From JBDTSW01 sp039930945 (lineage in GTDB: Bacteria; Actinomycetota; Thermoleophilia; Solirubrobacterales; 70-9): a stretch of DNA of 47,112 nt. A program made the translations under genes and the position numbers. Positions 16,196 through 23,334 of this stretch are shown here, in pieces. Under the pieces are notes generated by a model. The model was not told the origin of the DNA, did no database searches, and saw nothing but the letters and a program-made list of their open reading frames with translations. The stretch lies in contig JBDTSW010000002.1 in the NCBI GenBank assembly GCA_039930945.1, positions 1 to 47,112 of the forward strand. The letters run 5' to 3'. Positions within the stretch are counted from its first letter, which is position 1; every line of letters begins with the position of its first letter.

Positions 16196-17389
16196 ATGGC
16201 GCAACCGCGAGAGAGCCTCTCGGCAGCCCAGGCCCGCCGCCTGGCGGTCGCCTCGCAGGGCTTCGGCGCGGTGCGGCCCGACCCGGCCGGCGCGGGCTGG
16301 GGCATCCGCCGCGTCCTCGGCCAAGTCGGCCTGCTGCAGATCGACTCGGTCAACGTCCTCTCCCGCGCCCACTACCTGCCGGCGTTCAGCCGCCTCGGCC
16401 CCTATCCCGTGGAGACGCTCGACGCCTGTTCGCAGAGGGCGCCGCGCCGGCTCTTCGAGTACTGGGGGCACGAGGCGTCGCTGCTCCCGGTCGAGCTGCA
16501 GCCGCTGCTTCGGTGGCGCATGGCTCGTGCCGCCGAGGATGCCTGGGGCGAGATACGACGGGTGCAGTCCGAGCAACCCGAGCTGGTAGCCGGCGTGCTC
16601 GAGCGGGTTCGCGATCGAGGTCCCGTGGCCGCATCCGAGCTGGTGGAGGAGCGCTCGCGCCGGGCCGGGCCCTGGTGGGATTGGTCGGACACCAAGCGCG
16701 CGGTCGAGTGGCTGTTCTGGAGCGGCCAGGTGGCCGTCGCGCGGCGGCGCAGCTTCGAGCGCCTCTACGACCTCCCCGAGCGCGTCCTGCCCCGCAAGGT
16801 GCTGGCCGCGCCTACCCCCTCGGTCGAGGACGCGCAGCGCGGGTTGGTTCGGGTTGCCGCGCGGGCGCTCGGGATTGCCGCGGAGCGCGACCTGCGCGAC
16901 TACTTCCGCTTGCCGCTGGCCGAGGCGCGAGCCCGGGTCGGCGAGCTGGTCGAGGCGGGTGAGCTGTTGCCGGTGCGGGTAGAGGGCTGGGGCCGCACGC
17001 CCGGCTATCTGCTCGCCACAGCAACGATCCCGCGGCGGGTCGAGGCGCGGGCGCTGGTCGGCCCCTTCGACTCACTGATCTGGGAGCGAACCCGGGTCGA
17101 GCGCCTGTTCGGCTTCCGCTACCGCCTCGAGATCTACCTGCCCAAGCCCAAGCGAGTCCATGGCTACTACGTCCTCCCCTTCCTGCTCGGGGACCGCCTG
17201 GTCGCGCGGGTGGACCTGAAGGCCGATCGGGCGGGCTCGGTCCTGTGCGCCCGCGCGGTCCACCTCGAGCCGGCGGCCCCGGCGCGGACGCTGGAAGAGC
17301 TTCGCGCCGAGCTCGAGCTGATGGCAGGCTGGCTGGGGCTGGACTCGGTCGAGCTGCCCGCGAGCGTCTACGGTACGGGCCGCCGATGA
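16196..17389 (+). CDS. AlkX/YcaQ-like winged-helix DNA glycosylase (HTH_42 family)
   Basis: 397-residue protein of the winged-helix family that includes E. coli YcaQ (AlkX) and Streptomyces AlkZ, glycosylases that unhook DNA interstrand crosslinks and other bulky N7-guanine adducts. Visible hallmarks are LLQIDSVNVLSRAHYL near residues 47-61 and RLFEYWGHEASLLP, then a winged-helix segment and the C-terminal LVGPFDSLIWERTRVERLFGF block with RVDLKADR. The catalytic motif is QID (48-50), which is Q-hydrophobic-D as in YcaQ-type rather than AlkZ-type enzymes. The start at 16196 is chosen because homology begins there. The stop overlaps the next gene by ATGA. Position opposite a MrfA-like helicase fits crosslink repair. 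Confidence 0.85.
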   Translation: MAQPRESLSAAQARRLAVASQGFGAVRPDPAGAGWGIRRVLGQVGLLQIDSVNVLSRAHYLPAFSRLGPYPVETLDACSQRAPRRLFEYWGHEASLLPVELQPLLRWRMARAAEDAWGEIRRVQSEQPELVAGVLERVRDRGPVAASELVEERSRRAGPWWDWSDTKRAVEWLFWSGQVAVARRRSFERLYDLPERVLPRKVLAAPTPSVEDAQRGLVRVAARALGIAAERDLRDYFRLPLAEARARVGELVEAGELLPVRVEGWGRTPGYLLATATIPRRVEARALVGPFDSLIWERTRVERLFGFRYRLEIYLPKPKRVHGYYVLPFLLGDRLVARVDLKADRAGSVLCARAVHLEPAAPARTLEELRAELELMAGWLGLDSVELPASVYGTGRR

Positions 17390-18195
17390 GCCTGCGCTGC
17401 GTCTACACCGACCTCGACGGCACCCTCTATGGCAAGCAGGGATCGCTGTTCCGCGACGCCGAGGGGAGCTTCTCGATGATGCAGGCGCGCGCGCTGGAAG
17501 CCTGCCACCGGGCCGGGGTCGAGGTCGTGATCATGTCCGGGCGGCGCGAGCAGCAGGTCAGCTCGGACGCCCGCCTGATGGGCCAGGGCTCCTACATCTA
17601 CGAGGCCGGCTGCGGGGTGGTGATCGACCTCGAGCGCACCTATCTGGTCGGCGATTGGTCCGAGGGAGAGGGGACGCCGGCGCAGCGGATGCTCGATGCC
17701 GGCATCCCCGACCTGTTGTTCGAGCGCTTCGGCGACAGCCTCGAATGGCACCGCCCCTGGCACAGCGAGCGCCAGCTCTCCCACCTGTTCCGGGGCTCGG
17801 TGGACGTCGCCGAGGCCAACGCCCTGCTGGCCGAGCGCGGCCACGCCGACATCCGCTTCCTCGACAACGGAGCGATCGCCCGCCCGATGGAGACGATCGA
17901 GGGACCGGCCCACGCCTACCACCTCGTCCCCGGCGGGGCCAGCAAGGCGAAGGCGGTCGCCTTCCACATGCAGGCGCGCGGCTATGACCCGGAGAGCTGC
18001 ATCGCCGTCGGCGACTCGCTCGAGGACCTCGACACCGCCGACCCGGTCGGGCGCTTCTTCGTGGTCGCCAACGGCCCCGAGCGCGATCCCGGGGTGCGCG
18101 AGGCGATCGCGCGTCGCGAGAAGGTGACGGTCACTGAGGGCGCGATGGGCGACGGCTTCTACGAGGCCGTCATCACCACCCTCGCGCGCGGGTAA
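17386..18195 (+). CDS. HAD-superfamily (Cof/MPGP-like, type IIB) phosphatase
   Basis: 269-residue HAD hydrolase. The nucleophile motif DLDGTL (residues 9-14) is followed by VIMSGRR (motif II), GGASKAKAV (Lys of motif III) and GDSLEDLD (motif IV). The cap between motifs II and III is of the C2 type, as in sugar-phosphate phosphatases such as mannosyl-3-phosphoglycerate phosphatase. The substrate cannot be named. It is coupled to the upstream glycosylase gene by an ATGA overlap, a link that may be co-transcription only. Confidence 0.82.
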   Translation: MSLRCVYTDLDGTLYGKQGSLFRDAEGSFSMMQARALEACHRAGVEVVIMSGRREQQVSSDARLMGQGSYIYEAGCGVVIDLERTYLVGDWSEGEGTPAQRMLDAGIPDLLFERFGDSLEWHRPWHSERQLSHLFRGSVDVAEANALLAERGHADIRFLDNGAIARPMETIEGPAHAYHLVPGGASKAKAVAFHMQARGYDPESCIAVGDSLEDLDTADPVGRFFVVANGPERDPGVREAIARREKVTVTEGAMGDGFYEAVITTLARG

Positions 18196-18225
18196 ACCCT
18201 GGCCCAGCGGCAGACGGGAATAACT

Positions 18226-18274
18226 CCGCCGGGATCCTCCGCTTCGCGTCCGGTCCCGGCGGGTTAGGGCGCCG
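18226..18274. repeat. Family A palindromic repeat copy, intergenic
   Basis: A 9-base stem, CCGCCGGGA (18226-18234) with TCCCGGCGG (18254-18262), encloses the same 19-base centre as 1663-1681. Compared with the lhr copy, two stem positions differ on both arms so that pairing is kept. Only one other mismatch occurs in 49 bases. Weaker similarity continues to about 18297. Confidence 0.88.
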
Positions 18275-18303
18275 GCCTTACCCGGCAGGTTTGGCCTGGT
18301 CTA

Positions 18304-18327
18304 CCGGGACTTCGTCCCTAGTCCCGG
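18304..18327. repeat. Alternative hairpins overlapping the SDR stop codon
   Basis: CCGGGAC (18304-18310) can pair with GTCCCGG (18321-18327). Alternatively GGGAC (18306-18310) can pair with GTCCC (18314-18318), so the two stems exclude each other. The region covers the SDR stop codon and may act as a terminator between the convergent genes. Confidence 0.5.
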
Positions 18328-19121
18328 CGGGGGGCCGCGGTTCTGCCGCGGGCGCGGGCGACGAGGCCGTCGAGGAGGCGGGGGGCGATGCCGTTGAGCC
18401 CGAGCAGCTTCACGGCCTTGGGAACGTGGAGCTCACGGCGGTCGGCCTCGACCGCGGCGACGACCTCCTCGGCGACCCGGTCGGCGGAGACCTCGTTGTG
18501 GTCGCGCCGCCAGTCGGGAAGGCGATCGCGTTGGTGGTCGTGAAGCGCGGTCTCCACCTCGCCCGGAAAGACGGTGGTGACGCTGACCCCGGTGCCCGAG
18601 AGCTCGTGACGAAGCGCCTCGGCGAAGCCCCGGTCGAACCCCTTGGTGCCACCGTAGACCGCGCCCCAGGGGAAGGCCCGCAACCCGGCTCCCGAGGAGA
18701 CGACGACGATGTGGCCTCGCGCCTGATCGAGCATCGGCTGCAGCCCGGCCTCGACCGTGTAGAGCGTGCCGAGGACGTTCACCCGGACCATCTCCTCCGC
18801 CTTCTCCATCTCGACGTCGGCGAAGGGCCCGTAATGCGCAATGCCGGCGTTGGCGACCAGCAGCTCGAGTGAGCCGGCGCGCTTGGTGAAGCGCCCGACC
18901 GCCTTCGTGACCTCGCCGCGCCGGCCGACGTCGCCCGGCAGGATCACGTGCTCGGCCCCGTCGCGGGCGGGCAGGGCGGCCGCCAGCTCCTCCAGGCCCT
19001 CGCGGCCGCGAGCCATCAGCCCGAGACGGGCGCCGCGGCGGGCAAGCGCCTCGCACAGCGCCCGGCCGATTCCGCGGGAGGCGCCGGTAACGATCGCCCT
19101 GGTGCCGGGCTCGATCCGCAT
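18318..19121 (-). CDS. Short-chain dehydrogenase/reductase
   Basis: 267-residue classical SDR that oxidises or reduces a hydroxyl or keto group with NAD(P). Motifs are TGASRGIGRAL, VANAGIAHYG (NAG), VVVSSGAGLRAFPWGAVYGGTKG (catalytic Ser, Tyr-x-x-x-Lys) and FPGEVETAL. The short C-terminal tail (KLLGLNGIAPRLLDGL) is of the kind seen in lipid-acting SDRs with a membrane-associated end. The ATG at 19121 has a weak Shine-Dalgarno (AAAGGA) upstream. It is divergent from the MntR-like gene with 39 bases between starts. The substrate is unknown. Confidence 0.85.
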   Translation of the reverse strand: MRIEPGTRAIVTGASRGIGRALCEALARRGARLGLMARGREGLEELAAALPARDGAEHVILPGDVGRRGEVTKAVGRFTKRAGSLELLVANAGIAHYGPFADVEMEKAEEMVRVNVLGTLYTVEAGLQPMLDQARGHIVVVSSGAGLRAFPWGAVYGGTKGFDRGFAEALRHELSGTGVSVTTVFPGEVETALHDHQRDRLPDWRRDHNEVSADRVAEEVVAAVEADRRELHVPKAVKLLGLNGIAPRLLDGLVARARGRTAAPRRD

Positions 19122-19139
19122 CCTCGCAATCCTTTCACG

Positions 19140-19160
19140 GGCACTCAATACACTCGTGCC
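19140..19160. promoter_or_regulatory. Possible operator between SDR and MntR-like gene
   Basis: An interrupted inverted repeat, GGCAC (19140-19144) and GTGCC (19156-19160), flanks the -10 hexamer of the regulator gene and ends at its start codon. It could be an autoregulatory site. The arms are short, so this is tentative. Confidence 0.25.
19149..19154 (+). promoter_or_regulatory. -10 hexamer TACACT for the MntR-like gene
   Basis: TACACT, 6 bases before the ATG at 19161; fits a leaderless transcript. Confidence 0.5.
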
Positions 19161-19874
19161 ATGTCCTCGGAACACGCCACCATCGCCGAGGAGGAGTACC
19201 TCCAGATCATGTTCTGGCTGGAGGAGGCGGGCCTCCCGATCACCGGCGCGAACATCGCCCGGGCGATGCAGCTCTCCCCTCCCACGGTCCACGAGATGAT
19301 CGGGCGGCTGGAGCGCGACGGCTACGTCAGCCGCCTCGCCGACAAGTCGCTCGAGTTCACCTCTGACGGCCGCGAGCAGGCGGGCCAGATCGTCCGCCGG
19401 CACCGTCTGATCGAGCGCTTCCTCACCGACGTTCTCGGAATCCCCTGGGACGAGGTTCACGAGGAGGCCGAGCGCCTCGAACACGCGATGTCGCCGGTGC
19501 TGGAGGAGCGGATGCTCGCCGCGATCGGCGACGCCAAGACCTGCCCGCACGGGCACCCGATCGTCGAGGGCGTCCGCGAGCACGGCGTGCTGCTGGCGGA
19601 CGTCGAGCCGGGCGCCAAGGTGCACGTCCTGCGCTTCGAGAACGAGGCCGAGGAGATCCTGCACTACCTGAAGGGCACGGGCATCTACCCGGGGCTCGAC
19701 GGCGAGATCGAGGCCAGCGCCGACGGCGAGGTGGTCGTCGTCGCCGGCGACGAGCGCCACACGATCTCGCGCGACGTCGCCGAGACCGTCTCGGTTCGCG
19801 CCAACCCGGCGCCGCAACCGCGGGCGCCGCTCCCGGACCAGCTGGTCGTCTCCAGCGACCGCTACGGGCGCTAG
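19161..19874 (+). CDS. MntR/DtxR-family metal-dependent transcriptional regulator
   Basis: 237-residue repressor of the DtxR/MntR family. It has an N-terminal winged HTH (residues 8-65, LSPPTVHEMIGRLERDGYV), a metal-binding dimerisation domain (HRLIERFLTDVLGI, HEEAERLEHAMSP, CPHGHPI) and a C-terminal SH3/FeoA-like domain (about 150-215). In DtxR/IdeR the primary metal site uses a Met in the first helix and a Cys in the HxEACRWEH motif. Here both positions are Glu (EEEYLQ and HEEAERLEH), as in manganese-sensing MntR. Mn2+ response is therefore an inference. The ATG at 19161 is supported by TACACT 6 bases upstream. Confidence 0.85.
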   Translation: MSSEHATIAEEEYLQIMFWLEEAGLPITGANIARAMQLSPPTVHEMIGRLERDGYVSRLADKSLEFTSDGREQAGQIVRRHRLIERFLTDVLGIPWDEVHEEAERLEHAMSPVLEERMLAAIGDAKTCPHGHPIVEGVREHGVLLADVEPGAKVHVLRFENEAEEILHYLKGTGIYPGLDGEIEASADGEVVVVAGDERHTISRDVAETVSVRANPAPQPRAPLPDQLVVSSDRYGR

Positions 19875-19886
19875 CTCAGCCAGGCC

Positions 19887-20087
19887 CTAGGGCTCGCCGC
19901 AGATCTGGCGAAGCCGGCGGTACAGGCTCGCGTCCTGGGGACGCATCGGCGCCAACTCGCGCCGCCTTACCTTGGCCTCGTGCTCGCGGACGGCCGCGGC
20001 CAGGGCGGAGAACCTCCGCTCCGCAAGGTTTCGCTCGCTCACCGGGTCGAGCTTCTTACTGCCTTCGATCATCCAGACTGGGCTCAT
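19887..20087 (-). CDS. Small basic protein of unknown function
   Basis: 66-residue protein, Arg/Lys-rich and probably helical, with the central segment LAERRFSALAAAVREHEAKV. I do not recognise it. A strong Shine-Dalgarno, AGGAGG, lies 11 bases before the ATG at 20087, which is unusual in this window and supports real translation. It is convergent with the MntR-like gene, 12 bases from its stop. Confidence 0.6.
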   Translation of the reverse strand: MSPVWMIEGSKKLDPVSERNLAERRFSALAAAVREHEAKVRRRELAPMRPQDASLYRRLRQICGEP

Positions 20088-20172
20088 CTTGGGCGCAACC
20101 TCCTGAACTCGGATCTGACTCTGTGCATCTGTCTCACCGCCAGCCTAGGGTCGGCCCCTAAGCGGGATGTAA

Positions 20173-20192
20173 CCGGCGGGTAAAGCCGCCGG
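20173..20192. terminator. Hairpin downstream of the aminotransferase
   Basis: CCGGCGG (20173-20179) pairs with CCGCCGG (20186-20192) across a 6-base loop, 24 bases past the aminotransferase stop on minus. No real T-run follows, so it is a terminator candidate only. Confidence 0.4.
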
Positions 20193-20215
20193 CTTCTGAC
20201 GGAGGCCGCGTGGTG

Positions 20216-21319
20216 CTAGGCGGCCTTGGCGGGGCGGGTGCGCTCGAGCGCCCGGGCAATGCGGGCGACGCCCTCGGCGATCCGCTCGGGCGGGACGCTG
20301 GCGAAGGAGAAGCGCAGGCTGGAGCGGCCCCCCTCGAGCATGAAGTCCGGCCCGGCGACGAAGGAGACCCCCTCGTCGGCGGCCGCCCCGAGCACGGCGA
20401 CCGTGTCGACGTCGTGCGGCAGGTCGACCCAGAGGAAGTAGCCGCCGCCGGGGACCACGAACTCGGCCTCCGGGAGCTGTGAGCGCAGCGCCTCGACGAG
20501 GGCGTCGCGGCGCTCGCGCAGGGCGCCGTTGACGAAGGCGACGTTCTCGGCGAGGACCCCCGAGCGGCAGATCTCCAGGACAACCGCCTCGGCCAGCATG
20601 TTCGGGGAGATGTAGTGCTCGCTGCCGCGCTTGGCCAGGGTGGCGATCTGCTCGGCCGGGCCGGCCAGATAGCCGACGCGGACGCCGGGGCTGACCGTCT
20701 TCGAGAACGAGGACGCGTGGATCACCCGGTCGGCGCGGTCGAGCGAGAGCATCGTCGGCAGCTCCTCGGACCCGAACGAGATCAGCCGGTAGGGGTCGTC
20801 CTCGAACAGCCAGAAGCCGTGCTCGGCCGCGAGCTTGACCAGCCGCTCGCGCTTCGGGCCCGAGAGCGTGCAGCCCGCCGGGTTGTGGAAGTTGGGGATC
20901 ACGTGGGCGAGCTTCACGGGGCCAGCGGCGAGCGCGGCCTCGAACGCCCCCAGGTCGAGCCCGTCGGACTCCAGCGGCACCGGCACCAGCTCGGCGCCGG
21001 TCCGGCCCAGAAGCAGCAGGGTGCGATCGTAGGAGGGCTGCTCGACGAGCACGCGGTCGCCGGGCTCGAGCATGTAGCGGAACAGCAGCGCCGCCGCTTC
21101 CATCGAGCCGTTGGTGACCATCACCCGGTCGCCCTCGATCCCATGCAGCTCGGTCGCGATCCACTCGCACAGCTCGGGGTGGCCGCGGCCCGTCCCATAG
21201 GAGAGCGCCCGCTGCCAGTCGTCGCGAAGCGCACGGGCCGCCGCCTCCCGCACCGCCTCGGCGGGAAGGAGGTCTGCCGAGGGAGCCCCTCGGGCAAAGC
21301 TGATGACCTCCGAGCTCAT
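20216..21319 (-). CDS. PLP-dependent class I/II aminotransferase (2-aminoadipate/MocR-like group)
   Basis: 367-residue fold-type I aminotransferase. Motifs are YGTGRGHPELCEWIA near the N-terminus, the PLP-binding NGSMEAA, IPNFHNPAGCTLSG, FEDDPYRLI (Asp and Tyr contacting PLP), the Schiff-base lysine in ASSFSKTVSPGVRVGYLAG, and the carboxylate-binding LRFSFA Arg. It matches the stand-alone catalytic domain related to LysN/ARO8 and MocR regulators, without a DNA-binding domain. The amino donor cannot be fixed from sequence. TATACT lies 8 bases before the ATG, the best -10 match in the window. Confidence 0.88.
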   Translation of the reverse strand: MSSEVISFARGAPSADLLPAEAVREAAARALRDDWQRALSYGTGRGHPELCEWIATELHGIEGDRVMVTNGSMEAAALLFRYMLEPGDRVLVEQPSYDRTLLLLGRTGAELVPVPLESDGLDLGAFEAALAAGPVKLAHVIPNFHNPAGCTLSGPKRERLVKLAAEHGFWLFEDDPYRLISFGSEELPTMLSLDRADRVIHASSFSKTVSPGVRVGYLAGPAEQIATLAKRGSEHYISPNMLAEAVVLEICRSGVLAENVAFVNGALRERRDALVEALRSQLPEAEFVVPGGGYFLWVDLPHDVDTVAVLGAAADEGVSFVAGPDFMLEGGRSSLRFSFASVPPERIAEGVARIARALERTRPAKAA

Positions 21320-21327
21320 CGCGGCCG

Positions 21328-21333
21328 AGTATA
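21328..21333 (-). promoter_or_regulatory. -10 hexamer TATACT for the aminotransferase
   Basis: TATACT on minus, 8 bases before the ATG at 21319. Confidence 0.6.
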
Positions 21334-21465
21334 CGAACGGCCGCGACGAGCCCAGCGCCTACTCGATGATCTTGAGCTCGACCTGCTGGGTCTCGCCCAT
21401 GCCCTCGGGCACGATCGTGGCCGCAGGCCCGGCTCCTTCCGGGGGCGAGGCCGGCCGAGGCCGGT

Positions 21466-21984
21466 CTAGTGGCCGGGCTCGCGGGCGTCGCGCTCGATCG
21501 CGGTCAAGACCGCGATGTCGTCCAGGTCGCGCTGGCGTCCCATGGCCACCTTCATCCGCAGCAGGTCGTCGAGACCGACGATCGACACCTCGGCCCCGTC
21601 CAGGTCCACGACCAGCGCCCGCGACCGCATCTGCGCCCATCCGGAGGCGCCCCTGGGCTCGGGCAGAAGATGCAGCTCCCCGTGCTCGGTGGCGAGCGGC
21701 GGCACCACCGCGGCGAGGGCCAGGCGTTCCGCATCGGCCGCCGACAGCTCCGGGCCTGAAGCCTGACCCGCGACTCGGGCGCGCAGCTCCTCGAGCGCCG
21801 CGGCGAGGCGCGCGGCGTTCTCGGGCCCAGGGCCTGGCATCAGATCGAGGTCCTTCGTGGTCCGCCGGTGGCCGTGCACCTGGACCGCGACGCCGCCGAT
21901 CACCAGGTACTCGACGCGATGGCGATCGAGCACCTCGAAGAGGCGCCGGATGTCGAGGGGGCGCTCGGCCGGGCCCTCGCTCAT
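21466..21984 (-). CDS. Nucleotidyltransferase-fold protein, possible toxin of a pair
   Basis: 172-residue protein of the minimal nucleotidyltransferase group (DUF6036/AbiEii-like). The segment VEYLVIGGVAVQVHGHRRTTKDLDLMPGP contains the GG motif and the DLD metal-binding pair (DxD). Near the C-terminus LDDLLRMKVAMGRQRDLDDIAVL is the usual K-x8-D-x-x-D element. Such proteins are often toxins that transfer nucleotides to tRNA, paired with an HTH antitoxin. The ATG at 21984 overlaps the stop of the XRE gene (ATGA). Toxicity is not shown by sequence alone; a housekeeping modifier is possible. Confidence 0.75.
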   Translation of the reverse strand: MSEGPAERPLDIRRLFEVLDRHRVEYLVIGGVAVQVHGHRRTTKDLDLMPGPGPENAARLAAALEELRARVAGQASGPELSAADAERLALAAVVPPLATEHGELHLLPEPRGASGWAQMRSRALVVDLDGAEVSIVGLDDLLRMKVAMGRQRDLDDIAVLTAIERDAREPGH

Positions 21985-22349
21985 CGGCCGATCCGGGTGG
22001 CCGCGCTGCCGCCGCGAGCCTTGGCCCCGGCGATCTCCAGCTTCGTCGCCACCAGGTTCCAGGAGGCCGACTCGCGCAGGCGCTCGGCCGCCGACATCTC
22101 TGGACCGGCCTCGCCCGCCAGCCCCTCCGCCGCGTCCAGCCGCTCTGTGCTCAGCCTCAACTCCTCCCCGCAGAGCAGCAGCAGCCGGCCCAGGCGCTCG
22201 AGGCCCGGAGACTCGGCGCCGCGCTCGATGCGGCTGATCGCGTCCTGGCTGGTTCCCGCCCGCCGGGCGAGCCGCCTCTGGCTCAGGCCCGAGCGCCGCC
22301 GCGCCTCGCGGAGCAGGGCGCTGGCAGGTTGTGACTGCGCGACCGCCAT
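21981..22349 (-). CDS. XRE-family HTH protein, possible antitoxin
   Basis: 122-residue DNA-binding protein with an XRE/Cro HTH at about residues 10-60 (LREARRRSGLSQRRLARRAGTSQDAISRIERG). It continues with a helical region (LERLGRLLLLCGEELRLSTE) and a C-terminal segment of unknown role. It is coupled to the nucleotidyltransferase gene by a 4-base overlap, the usual order of antitoxin then toxin. TACAAT lies 8 bases before the ATG. Autoregulation is likely by analogy. Confidence 0.8.
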   Translation of the reverse strand: MAVAQSQPASALLREARRRSGLSQRRLARRAGTSQDAISRIERGAESPGLERLGRLLLLCGEELRLSTERLDAAEGLAGEAGPEMSAAERLRESASWNLVATKLEIAGAKARGGSAATRIGR

Positions 22350-22357
22350 GCTCTGAC

Positions 22358-22363
22358 ATTGTA
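22358..22363 (-). promoter_or_regulatory. -10 hexamer TACAAT for the XRE gene
   Basis: TACAAT on minus, 8 bases before the ATG at 22349, in the 48-base gap after sucD. Confidence 0.5.
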
Positions 22364-22397
22364 TCCGGTGTCAGCGGCCGACTTCGCGGCCCCCAGC

Positions 22398-23276
22398 CTA
22401 AAAGCGCGTGGTCAGCGTCTCGACCGCGAGCCGGGCGGTCTCCGTCGGGCTGGTGCCAACGCGGACGTCCCTGGCCTCGAGCGCGTCCTTCTTGACCTGG
22501 GCGGTCCCCGAGGATCCGGAGATGATCGCCCCGGCGTGGCCCATCTGCTTGCCGGGGGGCGCGGTGAACCCGGCGATGTAGGCGACCACGGGCTTGGAGA
22601 CCGACTCCGCGATGAAGTCGGCCGCTCGCTCCTCGGCGTCGCCGCCGATCTCGCCGACCATCACGATCAGCTCGGTCTCGGGATCGTCCTCGAACAGCGT
22701 CAGCACGTCGATGAAGTCCGAGCCGACGATCGGGTCGCCGCCGATGCCGACGATCGAGGAGTTGCCGAGCCCGGCCTGCTTGAGCTCGTTGCCGATCTGG
22801 TAGGTGAGCGTCCCCGACTTGGAGACGACGCCGATCGAGCCCTGGTCGAAGAACTGGGCGGGGATGATCCCCACATTGGCCTTGCCCGGCGACAGCACCC
22901 CCGGGCAGTTGGGGCCGATCAGCCGCACGCCGGCCTCCCTGGCCTTCCAGTAGACGCCCATCATCTCAAGCACCGGGATGCCCTCGGTGATCGCGATCAC
23001 CGTCTCGACCCCGGCGTCGATCGCCTCCTCGATCGCGGCCGCCGCGAAGCGCGCCGGGACGAAGATCATCGAAGTGTTGGCGCCGCCGGCTGCGACCGCC
23101 TCGGCGATCGCGTCGTAGATCGGAACGCCCTCGACCTCTTGGCCGCCCTTGCCGGGCGTTACCCCGGCGACCAGGTCGGTGCCGTACTCGCGGTTGCGCA
23201 GCCCGTGGAAGCTGCCCTCGCGGCCGGTCAGCCCGGAGACGACGAGCTTGGTCTCGTTGCCGACGACGATGCTCAC
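22398..23276 (-). CDS. sucD: Succinyl-CoA synthetase (ADP-forming) alpha subunit
   Basis: 292 residues. TCA-cycle enzyme subunit that binds CoA and carries the phosphorylated histidine. It has a Rossmann CoA-binding N-terminus (VSGLTGREGSFHG, GVTPGKGG), IGPNCPGVLSPGKA, VVSKSGTLTYQ and GIGGDPIVG. The active-site His lies in QMGHAGAIISG. The GTG start at 23276 lies 58 bases after sucC. Normal length and motifs indicate a working enzyme. Confidence 0.95.
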   Translation of the reverse strand: MSIVVGNETKLVVSGLTGREGSFHGLRNREYGTDLVAGVTPGKGGQEVEGVPIYDAIAEAVAAGGANTSMIFVPARFAAAAIEEAIDAGVETVIAITEGIPVLEMMGVYWKAREAGVRLIGPNCPGVLSPGKANVGIIPAQFFDQGSIGVVSKSGTLTYQIGNELKQAGLGNSSIVGIGGDPIVGSDFIDVLTLFEDDPETELIVMVGEIGGDAEERAADFIAESVSKPVVAYIAGFTAPPGKQMGHAGAIISGSSGTAQVKKDALEARDVRVGTSPTETARLAVETLTTRF

Positions 23277-23287
23277 GAATCACCTGC

Positions 23288-23331
23288 GGCGGCTTCGCCG
23301 CCTGACACGCCAGTTTCGGTGCTAAAGCACC
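23288..23331. other. Two small hairpins between sucC and sucD
   Basis: GGCGGC-ttc-GCCGCC (23288-23302) and GGTGC-taaa-GCACC (about 23318-23331) lie in the 57-base gap between the genes. They could tune the ratio of the subunits by partial termination or RNA processing. No run of T follows them. Confidence 0.4.
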
Positions 23332-23334
23332 TCA

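Noticed and set aside
18318..19817. 499-residue frame ending in the SDR
   Set aside because: The N-terminal part lies antisense to the MntR-like gene; SDR homology starts at 19121.
21440..21475. GGCCGG-rich palindrome between aminotransferase and nucleotidyltransferase as a third repeat family
   Set aside because: Short, with no second copy found by eye; likely GC composition or a terminator.
21359..21640. 93-residue minus ORF ending VELKIIE
   Set aside because: Most of it is an out-of-frame shadow of the nucleotidyltransferase gene. Only the last 20 or so residues lie in the gap, and they could be a relic; no family is seen.
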